A DNA stretch of 64,000 nucleotides from Pseudomonas marvdashtae (GCF_014268655.2 NZ_JABWQX020000006.1:1-64000); one strand, 5' to 3'. Positions 1-9,628 are shown, counted from the stretch's first letter. Notes: generated by a model not told the origin, from the letters alone. Translations and numbers: made by a program.

Positions 1-1
1 C

Positions 2-121
2 TCACGCCGCTGCGTCGCCCTGGCGATCAGCCGCATGGCCGATGGAGTTCAGCTGCTGGTTGAGCGAGCGTTGGATCATTTGGAAACAAAGGGGATGGCG
101 ACACCTTCGGCCAAGGGATAG
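2..121 (+). CDS. C-terminal fragment of an unidentified protein (cut by window edge)
   Basis: An open frame enters from the left edge and stops with TAG at 119-121, giving 39 residues that end in ...LETKGMATPSAKG. Codon use in the first 30 codons is GC-rich and Pseudomonas-like, and the segment RMADGVQLLVERALDHLE looks like an amphipathic helix. That would suit the last helix of a small regulator or similar protein, but no family can be named from so little. The Pseudomonas repeat-rich spacer begins right after it, which fits a true gene end. Confidence 0.45.
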   Translation, partial: SRRCVALAISRMADGVQLLVERALDHLETKGMATPSAKG

Positions 122-264
122 GACGGGCATCGAGGCAAGCTGAAAGAACCCTTCGGGAGCAGACTCGCGGTCACAATTGGAGCGGAGTACGACAAGAAAC
201 CAGGTCGGCTTTAAGGCCGCCTCGCTTTTGCTTTTGATCTGCGGGCCCCGTTAACCACGCTGGC

Positions 265-470
265 CGAACGCAGGTATTGCGCAGTGGGCATCCCGGCATG
301 GATGCCGGGATAGCCGCGCTGGGTCATGGATGACCCTTCGCGGCGGCCCACGGAGCAATGCCTGCGTTCGGGCACGCCGAGCCTAGGCGAGGTGCCGAGT
401 GGTGGGGCAAGACCTTTTGGTTACTTTTGGGGCGTCTGCCAAAAGTGACACGCCGTAAGGGCGTAACCGC
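265..470. repeat. Dispersed Pseudomonas palindromic element with nested hairpins
   Basis: Arms 265-289 and 346-370 are inverted copies of each other with about four mismatches. They enclose two perfect hairpins: ATCCCGGCAT (290-299) with ATGCCGGGAT (302-311), and GGGTCA (321-326) with TGACCC (331-336). A further hairpin at 420-449 pairs GTTACTTTTGG with CCAAAAGTGAC, followed by a short stem around 451-465 (ACGCC/GGGCGT). This composite resembles intergenic repeats seen many times in fluorescent pseudomonads. It fills most of the 385-base spacer 122-506; no gene is seen there. It may also end the leftward tag operon transcript. Confidence 0.7.
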
Positions 471-506
471 CAGCCGCCATCACCGCAGCAATGGATATGC
501 ACTCAA

Positions 507-1445
507 TCAAACATTCGGGCAAGGCACCGGTGCCCAATCACCCAGGTCCGGGCTCTTGCACATGCTGTTCACCTGAGTGGTGCCGGCATTGGCGATCTGC
601 TTGCTTTGATCCTGCTTAGCCTTGGCGTCCTGCAAGGTCTTCTCAGTAGCGACCGCTTCTTTCGGAACGGTTGGCAAATCCTTCTTCTTCGCCGGCTGTA
701 CGATCTTCTTTTTCTTGTTGGTGGTCTGAGCCACAACCTGGGTAGTGTCAGCCGTCGCCACGGTCACCACGTCAGTACGCTGCACACCCACTTGCTGCAG
801 ATCTTTCTCATAAGCCTGGGTGTAGTTGTTCAGGTCTTCGGACGCCTTGCCGTTCACCGCGACGATCAGGTCATTCGACTCTTTCAGGCCAGCAACGATT
901 TCTGCCAGGCGCTTGCGGCCCTCAATGTCATTGACGGTCTTGGCCTTGCGGTCGGCAACCAATTTGCTGAACGCGTTCTGGTAGCACTGCTGCGAGGTCC
1001 TGGCGTAGGCGGTGCTGCGGTCAATGTCCGAAGCGCTTTTGCTGACGTCGGCAGCGTAAGAGGCGATGCGCATGTTGTCATCGGCGATCTGCTTCTGGCG
1101 TTCGGTGTAGTAACCGGCTGCACCGCCGGCCAGTGCGCCGCCAGCAGCACCGATGGCGGCGTTGCGACCACGGTCTTCCTTGTCAGCGGTCAGGGCGCCC
1201 AACAGTGCACCGCCAACAGCGCCAACGGCTGCGCCGGTGACGACCGACTTAGTCATGCTGCCTTCGGTTGCACGCAAGTGCTGCACCGGCTCGTAGCAGT
1301 TCGGGTAGTACTCGACCTTGGTGCTCGAGGCGACCTTGGAAGTCGGCGACGTGGCGCAACCGGTCAGTACAGTGCTGAAGCCGACAGCGACCATCAGCAA
1401 GTGACGCTTGGAAACCGAAGCAAAAGGTTTACGGGAGAAAAGCAT
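507..1445 (-). CDS. tagQ: TagQ, T6SS-associated outer-membrane lipoprotein
   Basis: A 312-residue lipoprotein and the last gene of the leftward T6SS arm. A signal peptide (residues 1-29) ends in a lipobox LTGC, so Cys30 should be lipidated. A Gly/Ala-rich stretch at about 68-111 (GAAVGAVGGALLG and a second copy) looks like a glycine-zipper segment. The C-terminal third is Lys-rich. In P. aeruginosa TagQ anchors TagR at the outer membrane, upstream of the TagS/TagT-PpkA signal that activates H1-T6SS. Position directly downstream of tagR supports the name. ATG at 1445 has a weak GAGAA element. The 85-base gap to tagR is the widest in this tag-pathway block. Confidence 0.85.
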   Translation of the reverse strand: MLFSRKPFASVSKRHLLMVAVGFSTVLTGCATSPTSKVASSTKVEYYPNCYEPVQHLRATEGSMTKSVVTGAAVGAVGGALLGALTADKEDRGRNAAIGAAGGALAGGAAGYYTERQKQIADDNMRIASYAADVSKSASDIDRSTAYARTSQQCYQNAFSKLVADRKAKTVNDIEGRKRLAEIVAGLKESNDLIVAVNGKASEDLNNYTQAYEKDLQQVGVQRTDVVTVATADTTQVVAQTTNKKKKIVQPAKKKDLPTVPKEAVATEKTLQDAKAKQDQSKQIANAGTTQVNSMCKSPDLGDWAPVPCPNV

Positions 1446-1530
1446 AGTTGTGTTCTCGTTTAAGTTTTGACCAGCTCAGCACAGCCCCATCGCCGCCTGA
1501 GTCCCTTCCAAGCTCGCTGACAACGAACAC

Positions 1531-3258
1531 TCAAGACCGCTGAGCGCTCGATGCGAGCAATTCCTTCAATATCGCCGCCGGGTCGGCTCGTTTTTGCTGA
1601 CGATAATCCCCGACATGACGAACGAATAACGTTGCACGCGCCACCAGGCTCTTGCCCAGTACCGGTTTGCGCTCCAATTCTTCCTTGATGCGCTGGAACT
1701 GCGCCTGGATCACGGCATCGGTGTAGCGCGTGCCGGTTGCCAGGTTGTCGATGTAGATCGCCACCGCGCCATCCAGCGCACTGCGGCCGTTGTCGATGGC
1801 CGTGGCGAACAGTTGGGCGCTGGCCTCATCCTTGGCGTCCAAGGCGATCTGCCGACTGTTCTGCAAATTGGTCAGGCGAATGTTGTAGTTGTTGATCGTC
1901 TCGGCCACCAGGGCCGAAGACTGGATCAGGTTGCCCGCCGCTTCCTCGCGCTGCTGGGCGATAAGCGAGACGTTGCGCTTGAGTTCTTCGTTGACCAGCC
2001 CGAGTTCGGCTTGCAAGCGCGGATCGGCGCTGGCGGCAATGATGCTGTCCAGGCGCTTGGTCGGGTCGTCGGCGTCGTCGATGGCGTCGGTCAGTGAGGC
2101 GAGCCGCCCTTCTTTCTGCCATTGGGCAAACAGTTCCTTGTAGCGCGAGCGCGGTGCGGACAAGGCACCGACGGCCACGCGGAACCCGGTGGTTTCGTTG
2201 CTTTGCTCGGTGCCATCGGCGGCGAACAACGGGTACTCGCGGCGCATGCCGGTGAATAGCGTGCCCTCGCCTTCCAGGTAATTGCCGCCCTTGACCACGA
2301 AGCCGCCATAGGCGCCCTGGCGGCGACCGGCGTGCACCAATTGAAAGGATTCCTGGACCATCTCGGCTGCGTTACCCACCACGTCGAACAAACCAATCGG
2401 GTTCGACAATTTGGTGCCGATGGGCATCAGCCGCGCTGCCTGGCCGGTGCCGCCGGCGACTTGGTTGAACACCGCCCAATCGGCCAGCGGTCCGTCGCTT
2501 TCACTGCCTTCCAGGCGCCGGGGGAACAGGCGTCCTTCCAGGTCCTGGCGGCTGACGGCGTGGCCGCCACGGGCGGCGAACTCCCATTCCACTTCGGTAG
2601 GCAGGCGCACGAAGCCCAACCCGCCGTCTTCCGCGGAGCTGCCGCGCCCGCTCACTGGCAGCAAGTCCTTGTGGTATTTCATCAGCCAGGCGCTGTACAC
2701 CGCCGAGAAACGCTCGGCCTCGAACTTCGACAGTTTCACCTTGGGCAACCGCCCGGCCATGCCTTGGGGCAGCTCGGCCAGCAGCGCCTCGCAGGCCGGC
2801 GCGGGCTCACCGCTGGCCAGCGATTGCGCCTGGGCCATGACCTGGGCGTACTGGCGGGCGGTGACTTCGTATTTGCCGATGAAGTACAGCATCGGCTTGA
2901 GCGGCGTCTTGGCGTCGGTCTTGGGCATCAACGGCGTGATGGTCTTGTTCCAATCCTTAGGCAAGTCCTTGAGGGTGAACTGGCCGTTGATGAAATCGCG
3001 CCGGTAGCCGGAAATGAACGACTGCTGATAACCCGCCTCGCCTTCGCTGAACGGGTAGCCGAGGCTGATCTCGCGGTCGTCCAGGGTGCCCTGGGCGAGG
3101 ATGTAGACGTAGCGGAACACCATCTGCCCTTCGCACGGCAGCGGCAGGCTGACGTCGTCGGGCAATGGCTTGGGGTTGTCCAGCTTGTCCGTGGCCTCAT
3201 CAGCCCATGTCAGGCTGGCCAGGCTCAGCGCCACGGCGGCGCCCAATAACTTATACAT
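1531..3258 (-). CDS. tagR: TagR, periplasmic formylglycine-generating-enzyme-like T6SS regulator
   Basis: 575 residues from the ATG at 3258, which has AAGGAA nine bases upstream and begins a clear signal peptide (MYKLLGAAVALSLASLTWA). The frame stays open upstream to 3405, but that part is read inside tagS and is not a signal sequence. The middle of the protein carries an FGE/SUMF1-like fold (VKGGNYLEGEG... and ETTGFRVAVG), and the C-terminal third is predicted helical. In P. aeruginosa TagR acts in the periplasm upstream of PpkA and is needed for H1-T6SS response to attack. It overlaps the end of tagS by 8 bases. Confidence 0.85.
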   Translation of the reverse strand: MYKLLGAAVALSLASLTWADEATDKLDNPKPLPDDVSLPLPCEGQMVFRYVYILAQGTLDDREISLGYPFSEGEAGYQQSFISGYRRDFINGQFTLKDLPKDWNKTITPLMPKTDAKTPLKPMLYFIGKYEVTARQYAQVMAQAQSLASGEPAPACEALLAELPQGMAGRLPKVKLSKFEAERFSAVYSAWLMKYHKDLLPVSGRGSSAEDGGLGFVRLPTEVEWEFAARGGHAVSRQDLEGRLFPRRLEGSESDGPLADWAVFNQVAGGTGQAARLMPIGTKLSNPIGLFDVVGNAAEMVQESFQLVHAGRRQGAYGGFVVKGGNYLEGEGTLFTGMRREYPLFAADGTEQSNETTGFRVAVGALSAPRSRYKELFAQWQKEGRLASLTDAIDDADDPTKRLDSIIAASADPRLQAELGLVNEELKRNVSLIAQQREEAAGNLIQSSALVAETINNYNIRLTNLQNSRQIALDAKDEASAQLFATAIDNGRSALDGAVAIYIDNLATGTRYTDAVIQAQFQRIKEELERKPVLGKSLVARATLFVRHVGDYRQQKRADPAAILKELLASSAQRS

Positions 3259-4447
3259 CGCGAATTCCTTCAGACGCCTGGATGCGCGCCACCCGCCAGC
3301 CACCGCAAGCCGCCGCGACGGCGCTGATGCCGAGCACGGCCACCAGGGCCAAGGTGTAGTGACGCACCAGCAGATGGCTGGCGTATTCGCCGGGCATCTG
3401 CGCAAATAAATGATTCAGGCCCGACTGCGCCAGGCCATACAGGCCGGCACTCAGCAGGGCGGCAAACGTGGCGCTGTAGAGCGCCTGCAACACCACGAAC
3501 AACAACAGCGCCGCCGTGGACACACCCAACAGGCGCAACACCGACAACTCCCGGCGCTTGCGTTCGACTGCTGCCAGGGCACCGGCAAAAATCGCCGCGA
3601 ACGCGCCGGCCAAGGCCAACCCGGCGATGATCCAAAATACGATCGACAGATTGCGGCTCAACGATTGCACTTGTGCGATGGTCTGGGCCTGGGTCGATAC
3701 CAGCAGGTTCTGCCCAACAAAATACTGGCGCAGCGGCTCGACATCGCCAAGGCTGCGGGCATACAAGCGAAACGCCGGATAGACCCGCTGCCCGGCCTCG
3801 CCCACCCCGTCGCCCGGCCAGCCGAACGCGGGCACGGCGCGACCGTCGCGGTAATCCTCGGCAGCCTCCAGCAATGCCAGCGGGGCAAACAGGCCGTCCC
3901 GGGCGAAGGCTTCCAGTGGCAGCACATGCAGCACTTGCACGCGGGTACGCTGCGCCTCGCTGCGGCCGGCCACTTGCCGACCGAAGCTGGCCTGCAACCA
4001 ATCGCCGGCCTTGGCCCCGAGTTTTTCCGCGGTGGTCTGGCTGAGCACCACTTGTTCCAAGCCTTGAGGCACCGGCCGTTGATCGAACAGAGGATCGCCC
4101 GCCGCCGTTGGAATCATCTCGACCGTGACGGCCGTCGCCTCGGTGGACAAATCTGCCGTGGCCGCGATCTGCCGGGTGCGCGGCAAGGCGAAGGCGACGT
4201 CGCTGCGCTGCCCCAACTGCTCGACGAGTCCGGCGCTGAAACGACCGCCGCCCAACGGGATGATTTCCCGGGTGGCCGGATCGTTCTGCAAGCGTTCGGT
4301 CAAGCTACTGACCAGGCCGAACTTGAGGCCGAACAACACCAGCAACGGCGCCACCACGGCCACCAACGCCAGCACCGAACAGGCCGACAGCCAGGCGTCG
4401 TTGCGATAGTCCTGCCAGGCCAGGGAAGCCACCAGCGCGCCGCGCAT
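3251..4447 (-). CDS. tagS: TagS, FtsX-like permease of the T6SS TagTS ABC complex
   Basis: 398 residues. It has one N-terminal membrane segment (LSACSVLALVAVVAPLLVLFG), a large periplasmic domain, then three C-terminal segments (IVFWIIAGLALAGAFAAIFAG, TAALLLFVVLQALYSATFAALL, YTLALVAVLGISAVAAACGG). This is the MacB/FtsX four-helix layout. With TagT it forms an ABC complex that passes a periplasmic signal to PpkA in the P. aeruginosa threonine-phosphorylation pathway. The ATG at 4447 is chosen because it overlaps the tagT stop as TGATG; an in-frame extension to 4501 lies inside tagT. Confidence 0.88.
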   Translation of the reverse strand: MRGALVASLAWQDYRNDAWLSACSVLALVAVVAPLLVLFGLKFGLVSSLTERLQNDPATREIIPLGGGRFSAGLVEQLGQRSDVAFALPRTRQIAATADLSTEATAVTVEMIPTAAGDPLFDQRPVPQGLEQVVLSQTTAEKLGAKAGDWLQASFGRQVAGRSEAQRTRVQVLHVLPLEAFARDGLFAPLALLEAAEDYRDGRAVPAFGWPGDGVGEAGQRVYPAFRLYARSLGDVEPLRQYFVGQNLLVSTQAQTIAQVQSLSRNLSIVFWIIAGLALAGAFAAIFAGALAAVERKRRELSVLRLLGVSTAALLLFVVLQALYSATFAALLSAGLYGLAQSGLNHLFAQMPGEYASHLLVRHYTLALVAVLGISAVAAACGGWRVARIQASEGIRDV

Positions 4448-5166
4448 CAGCAAGCCTCCCCGAGTGTGGCGGTGACGCCGCCGTCCGTGTCGCGACGGCA
4501 ACTGATACGCCGCACCTGCAAACCGCTGGCGCGGGCCAGCGCCTCGTCGTGAGTGGCGACCACGCAGGCCACGCCGTGTTCGCGGGCCTGGCTCACCAGC
4601 AGTTGCATGACACGCTCGGCATTCAGCGGATCCAGCGCGGCGGTCGGCTCATCCGCCAGCAGCAGGCGCGGCCCGTGGGCCAAGGCACGGGCGCAGCTGA
4701 CCCGCTGGCGCTGGCCGACGGAAAGGTCCGCCGGTTTCTTGTCCAGTTGATCGGCAATGTCCAATTGTCCGGCCAGGCGCTTCACGCTGCCGTCATCCTT
4801 CAAACCCAGCAGTTTGCGCGACAACTCGATGTTCCCGCGTACGTCCAGGAAGCCCAACAGGCCACCGGCCTGCAGAACATAACCCAGGTGACGACTGCGC
4901 AGCTCGGCCAAGGTGTCCTGTTGCGACGCACGCCACAATCTGGCGATGTCCAGCGGCGCGCTGGCGGGGGTGAAGTCGAACTGAGCGGCCTGATCCGGCG
5001 CCAGCACCAATGCCAGTAAATCGAGCAACGTGCTCTTGCCGCACCCGCTAGGGCCGACCACCGCCAGATGTTCACCGCCGCGCAATTGCAGCCGTGGAAT
5101 CACCAGGCTGTAGCGCTGGCTGCCGGCGCCCCGGCTTTTGTGCACTGCGCTAAGGTTCAGCATCAC
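4447..5166 (-). CDS. tagT: TagT, ATP-binding protein of the T6SS TagTS ABC complex
   Basis: 239-residue ABC ATPase. Walker A is GPSGCGKST (38-46), the signature is LSVGQRQRV, and Walker B is LLLADEPTAAL. Length and motifs fit LolD/MacB-type ATPases that pair with FtsX-like permeases, here TagS encoded immediately downstream. Its start overlaps the ppkA stop by 4 bases and its stop overlaps the tagS start, so all three are translationally coupled. In P. aeruginosa TagT ATPase activity is needed for PpkA-dependent activation of H1-T6SS. Confidence 0.9.
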   Translation of the reverse strand: MMLNLSAVHKSRGAGSQRYSLVIPRLQLRGGEHLAVVGPSGCGKSTLLDLLALVLAPDQAAQFDFTPASAPLDIARLWRASQQDTLAELRSRHLGYVLQAGGLLGFLDVRGNIELSRKLLGLKDDGSVKRLAGQLDIADQLDKKPADLSVGQRQRVSCARALAHGPRLLLADEPTAALDPLNAERVMQLLVSQAREHGVACVVATHDEALARASGLQVRRISCRRDTDGGVTATLGEAC

Positions 5167-8100
5167 GGCAGCGTCGACAACGGAACGCGGTACAAGGCAT
5201 CGCCCGGCTCGGCATCGCCGAAGCGCACCCAGTTGGCGAGGTCATTGTGGAAGGTTTCGTAGAGGCGGATTTTCGATTCCAGCTCGTCGATAAAGTCTTC
5301 CTGCTCGGCCACGCTCAAGGACAGCCACAGGTCCTGGGTCATGCTCAGCGATTTGCTGCGGTACGGCAGCCCCTCCAGGTACTCGCCGAGAACTCCCCCG
5401 TTGGCGAGGTTGCCGCCCTTGCGCAAGGCTGATGGGTCGCGGCTCATATAGGCGCTGGCGCTGGCGATTTCCTGGAAGAAATCCTTGGGCGAACTCTGGG
5501 TCTTGCGGGCCGCATCGACGATCAGCTTCAGCGACTGCTGCAGGTCGTTGAGTTGCAGCTTGGTGAGCATCACGCAGACCTGGAACGCCGGCAGCGCCGG
5601 GTTGGTCAGGTCGCGGTCGGCGGTCCAGGCTCTGACCAGCTGCGGCGCCTGGCTGGCGGATTTGCGCCCGAGAAAATCCATGTGCATCGCGTAGCCGACC
5701 GCTGCCGATTTGTCGGCCAGGCTTGGCGCGGCGCTGAGTAACGGTACGCTCTGCGGCTTGTTGCTGCGCACTTGATGGACGAGGTCGGCGAACACCGAGC
5801 CGATCTCGTCGACGCGTTCGCCGAACTTGCGCACATCGGCGCCCGGCACCGGAATGTACAGGTCACCGATTTGCGGGTTGGCGTCGGCGGTCAGTGTGCG
5901 ATACTGGACCTGCGCGCCGGCATGGGTTTTCTTGCCGGCGTCGCTGAGCAGGTGCAGGGCGTAGATCTTGATCTGCTTGCCCAACGCCGCCTGGCGCACT
6001 TCGGCTTCGTTCATTTGCGTGGCGGCAAACGGGTCGTTCTTGCGCAGCGCACCGGCGTCGGTGACCAGCAGGATCAAACGCCCGCCGTAACCGGACCAGT
6101 CCATGCCCTCCACCGCTTCCATGACGCCGGCAAACGCGTCTTCGTTGAACGAATGACTCGACACGGTGGAGGCCTTGACCTGCCGCGCCATTTCCAGGAA
6201 GCGTTGTGGGTCGCGACCCTGTTCCAGGGTGATCAAGGTTTTGGCGGTGTACTCCAGGCCCGGGGTTTTCTTGGTACTGCTGCGAAAACCGACCATGGCG
6301 AAGCTGACGCTGTCCAACTCGCCACGTTCGCCGATGCGGGTTTGCAGTTGATGCACCACGTCGCGGACCTGATCGATGTAGGGCTGCATCGACACGGTGG
6401 TGTCCACCACCAACACCACGGCGGTGCGGAACGCATCGGCATTGGCGGCGGTGATCGGCGTGTTGGTCGCGTTTTTCTGCGCGCTTCCGGGGTCGATGGA
6501 GGCCACGTTCAGCAACTGCACCGGCTGGCCGTTATCGTCGAAGCTTTCGCGGGAATCGAAGATCGGCAACAGGTAGAACTGATTCTGCGGCACGGCGCTG
6601 GCGGCCGGCTCCAGGGCCAGCACTTGCTGATTGTCCTGAGGATTGTGCTGGGCTTTGAGCAGCGCATTCTTGGCGGCTGACGGGTTCGCCAGCAGCTTCT
6701 CCACTTCGCCGGGCTGGCGCAGGAACATCACCGGCGCACGGCCGGAGCGCTCGGTGAACTTGAGCACCAGGCTCTGCTTCCAATCGCTGACCTGGGCGGC
6801 GGGCAACCAGCCGTCGCTGCGCCCGTCGGTGGCCGCGCCGACCCGCACCCACGCGCCGCCGTCGACGTCCTTGCGCTGGTAGACGTACAGCACCGAAAAC
6901 GCCGGCAATGCCTTGCCCGGCGCGGCGCCCGGTTCGGCGGCCAGCTTGGCCCCCGGTTTGCTGAGCACGCGCTGGAACAGGGTTTTCTTGCCGGCCATCA
7001 ACAGCGGGCGCTGGCCACCGTCGGCCTCGGGCGCCACGGGCGGCGTCACCGGTGGCGCCACGGGAGGTTTGGCCGGCGGCGCTTCAGGTGTTTTTTCGGC
7101 TGTCTTGTAGACGGGAGGCGTTGAAACCACGGGCGGCTTCGTCGCTTTTGCGTCATCACCCGACAACCACCAATAACCCGCGCCACCCAACGCCAGGGCT
7201 ACCGCCACCGCAACGGCAGCGAGGGCGAACACCGGGCCTTTGCGTTGCTCCGAGACCGTGGAGTGCGGCGTCGGTTTGATCGGCGGCGGGACAGGCTTGG
7301 GGTGTAGCTGTGATTGCGGTTGCGCCGGGCCGCTGGGAATGTCGATGGACATCGGCGTCAGGCCCGCCAAGTCGTCCACGGCAGGCGGCGTGGCCGGCAG
7401 TTCAAACGACAACGGCCGGATCAGCGTCGCTTGCGCCGATGCCTCAGGCAGGTTATCCAACGCCCGCAACAACGCCGTCGCATCCGGGAAGCGCTCCGCC
7501 GGGTCCTTCGCCAGCAACTTGCGCAATACGTCCTGATAACGACCGTGGTGCACCGGCAATTCCGGCAGCGGTTCGGTCAGGTGGGCCAGGGCCGTGGAGA
7601 GTGCGTCGTTGCCGGTGTACGGCAGCTTGCCGACGAGGATTTCGTAGAGCACCACGCCCAGGGCATACAGGTCGGCGCGGCCGTCAATGTCCTGGCCACG
7701 GGCCTGTTCCGGGCTCATGTAGCTGGGCGTGCCGACGGCAAAGCCGGCCTGGGTGAACTGGGTGCGGTCGTCCAGGGACTTGGCGATGCCGAAGTCCGAG
7801 AGCACCGCCGTACCGTCGGCGCGAAAGAGGATGTTGGCCGGTTTGACGTCCCGGTGCACCAGCCCCAAACCGTGGGCATAACCCAGGGCCGAGGCGATCT
7901 GGCGGATGTAGGTCAGGCCCTGCTCCGGCGTCAGGCCCGCGGCGATGCGTTCCTTGAGCGTGCCGTTGGGCAGGTATTCCATCGCCATGTAGTACAGCTC
8001 ACCGACATTGCCGATGTCATGGATGGTGACGGTGTGCGGGTGCGACAAGCGCGCCAGGGTCTTGCCCTCGCGCAAAAAACGCTCGCAGAAGGTCGGGTCG

Positions 8101-8246
8101 GCGGCCAGGGCAGCGGCCATGACTTTCAACGCCACCTTGCGCTCCAGCGAACGCTGGGTCGCCAGGTACACGCTGGCCATCGCGCCTTCGCCGATCGGCC
8201 CTTCAATGTCGTAGCCGGGGATGACAATGTTCAGGGGCAAGCTCAT
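5163..8246 (-). CDS. ppkA: PpkA, T6SS transmembrane serine/threonine kinase
   Basis: 1027 residues from the ATG at 8246, whose overlap with the pppA stop is ATGA; the longer frame to 8633 lies inside pppA. The Hanks kinase domain is intact: glycine loop GEGAMASV (19-26), Lys41, HRD at 131-133, DFG at 151-153, APE-like SPE near 178. A Pro-rich linker leads to one membrane segment (about 338-361), then an SH3-like region (about 445-490). A periplasmic von Willebrand A domain starts near 608 with a DTTVS MIDAS-type motif. In P. aeruginosa PpkA phosphorylates Fha1 and starts H1-T6SS assembly; PppA reverses this. Confidence 0.95.
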   Translation of the reverse strand: MSLPLNIVIPGYDIEGPIGEGAMASVYLATQRSLERKVALKVMAAALAADPTFCERFLREGKTLARLSHPHTVTIHDIGNVGELYYMAMEYLPNGTLKERIAAGLTPEQGLTYIRQIASALGYAHGLGLVHRDVKPANILFRADGTAVLSDFGIAKSLDDRTQFTQAGFAVGTPSYMSPEQARGQDIDGRADLYALGVVLYEILVGKLPYTGNDALSTALAHLTEPLPELPVHHGRYQDVLRKLLAKDPAERFPDATALLRALDNLPEASAQATLIRPLSFELPATPPAVDDLAGLTPMSIDIPSGPAQPQSQLHPKPVPPPIKPTPHSTVSEQRKGPVFALAAVAVAVALALGGAGYWWLSGDDAKATKPPVVSTPPVYKTAEKTPEAPPAKPPVAPPVTPPVAPEADGGQRPLLMAGKKTLFQRVLSKPGAKLAAEPGAAPGKALPAFSVLYVYQRKDVDGGAWVRVGAATDGRSDGWLPAAQVSDWKQSLVLKFTERSGRAPVMFLRQPGEVEKLLANPSAAKNALLKAQHNPQDNQQVLALEPAASAVPQNQFYLLPIFDSRESFDDNGQPVQLLNVASIDPGSAQKNATNTPITAANADAFRTAVVLVVDTTVSMQPYIDQVRDVVHQLQTRIGERGELDSVSFAMVGFRSSTKKTPGLEYTAKTLITLEQGRDPQRFLEMARQVKASTVSSHSFNEDAFAGVMEAVEGMDWSGYGGRLILLVTDAGALRKNDPFAATQMNEAEVRQAALGKQIKIYALHLLSDAGKKTHAGAQVQYRTLTADANPQIGDLYIPVPGADVRKFGERVDEIGSVFADLVHQVRSNKPQSVPLLSAAPSLADKSAAVGYAMHMDFLGRKSASQAPQLVRAWTADRDLTNPALPAFQVCVMLTKLQLNDLQQSLKLIVDAARKTQSSPKDFFQEIASASAYMSRDPSALRKGGNLANGGVLGEYLEGLPYRSKSLSMTQDLWLSLSVAEQEDFIDELESKIRLYETFHNDLANWVRFGDAEPGDALYRVPLSTLP

Positions 8247-8974
8247 GACGGCACCTTCACAACGACCACGGTGATGTTGTCCGGCGCACCGCGCATCAAG
8301 CCCAGGGACACCAGGCTGCTGGCAATTTCGCCGGGCTCGTCGTGGCTCAGCACTTCGCGGATTTCTTCGTCTTCGACGGTCTTGGTCAAGCCGTCGCTGC
8401 ACAACAGGTAGCTGTCGCCAGGCACCAGCAGCAACTCGGTCATCGCCAGGTTCAGTTGCCCCTCGACGCCAATGGCGCGGGTGACGATGTTGGCCCGTGG
8501 ATGCACCCGCGCCTCGGCTTCGCTGAGCAGGCCGCTGTCCTGCAAATCCTGGACGTAGCTGTGGTCCCGGGAAATGCCGTCGAGCACGCCGTCGCGCAGG
8601 CGATACAAGCGGCTGTCCCCGGCCCACAGGCACATGCCGCGCAAGTCACGGGTGGCCAGCACCACCACGGTGCTGCCCATCATGGTCACGCCACGGTTGG
8701 CGGTTTCTTCACGCACGGCGGCGTTGACCCGCAGCAGGTCGCTTTGCAGCGCCGCGACGTATTCGTCCAAAGAACGACCCACGGCAATGCCGCGCAGGCT
8801 GTCGACGATCAGGCTGCTGACGTAGTCGCCCGCCGCGTGCCCACCCATGCCGTCGGCGACCACCCACAGACCGTTTTCGGGCAGGTCCAGGCAGGCGTCT
8901 TCGTTGACCTGGCGGACCATGCCGACATGGCTCTTGCTTGCAGACTTGAAGGCTTTTCCAGCACTTGGACGCAT
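8243..8974 (-). CDS. pppA: PppA, PP2C-family phosphatase of the T6SS
   Basis: 243-residue metal-dependent phosphatase. Signature motifs are present: NEDACL near 24, VVADGMGGHAAG near 38-49, LWAGDSRLYRL, LLCSDGLT and a late DNITVVVV. In P. aeruginosa it removes the PpkA phosphate from Fha1 and permits repositioning of the apparatus. The ATG at 8974 directly follows the tagF stop and has AGAAGG 9-14 bases upstream. The ATGA overlap with ppkA keeps kinase and phosphatase translationally coupled. Confidence 0.95.
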   Translation of the reverse strand: MRPSAGKAFKSASKSHVGMVRQVNEDACLDLPENGLWVVADGMGGHAAGDYVSSLIVDSLRGIAVGRSLDEYVAALQSDLLRVNAAVREETANRGVTMMGSTVVVLATRDLRGMCLWAGDSRLYRLRDGVLDGISRDHSYVQDLQDSGLLSEAEARVHPRANIVTRAIGVEGQLNLAMTELLLVPGDSYLLCSDGLTKTVEDEEIREVLSHDEPGEIASSLVSLGLMRGAPDNITVVVVKVPS

Positions 8975-9628
8975 CTACACAACACCTTCTTGGCCGAGCA
9001 AAAATTGCGCAAAATCGGCGGCGGCCGGCAATCCCTGGCAACGCATCAAACCGGGCGCGATGCGCTCCGAACCCTGGCCCCACCACAGGCTGACGCCTTC
9101 ACAGGCCGACTCGGCCAGGGCGCTCATCCGTCGTTGCGAGTCAGTGGCATCGAAACGATGCAGGCTGGCGAAGCGGCTGCTCGGCGTGCGTGGCAGGCAT
9201 ATCGGGCTGCCGAGGGTTTCCAGCTGTTCGTTGAACGCCTCGAAACTGGCCTCCACGCTCAACGTGCTCAGCAGCAAATTCTCGACCCGCTCGAACCAAT
9301 CGTCCGCACCACCGACCACCGAGGCCGGGTCCGCCTCCGGGTCGAGCAACACCGCGACGGACAGCGGAAAATAGCGCCCGACCCGGTCGATGCTCGGCAT
9401 CACCACACCCACGGCGGCGTCCGGTCCGCACACGCCGGGCGCGACCATGAAGCGCCACAGCGGACTGACCAGGTAGGCATCCAGCCAGCGCTCGCCGAGG
9501 CTGGTCTGGCTGGCGAGCAAACCCGCCGCCAGCCACGAATCCCACGGGGCGATAAAACTCTGCGGCAAGCCACGGCTGACGAAATCCCCGCGGCTGGCCA
9601 ACTTTCCATAGAAACCCGGTGTACTCAT
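8975..9628 (-). CDS. tagF: TagF, post-translational T6SS repressor
   Basis: 217 residues opening with the TagF signature GFYGKLASRGDFVSRGLP and continuing with WDSWLAAGL and WRFMVAPG. It is a stand-alone TagF domain; in some species TagF is fused to PppA. In P. aeruginosa TagF1 blocks H1-T6SS independently of phosphorylation, probably through Fha1. It overlaps the tssM stop by 4 bases and abuts pppA, so all three are co-translated. Confidence 0.9.
   Translation of the reverse strand: MSTPGFYGKLASRGDFVSRGLPQSFIAPWDSWLAAGLLASQTSLGERWLDAYLVSPLWRFMVAPGVCGPDAAVGVVMPSIDRVGRYFPLSVAVLLDPEADPASVVGGADDWFERVENLLLSTLSVEASFEAFNEQLETLGSPICLPRTPSSRFASLHRFDATDSQRRMSALAESACEGVSLWWGQGSERIAPGLMRCQGLPAAADFAQFLLGQEGVV

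Noticed and set aside
8247..8633. N-terminal extension of PpkA
   Set aside because: It lies inside pppA; the kinase fold starts directly after the ATG at 8246, which overlaps the pppA stop.
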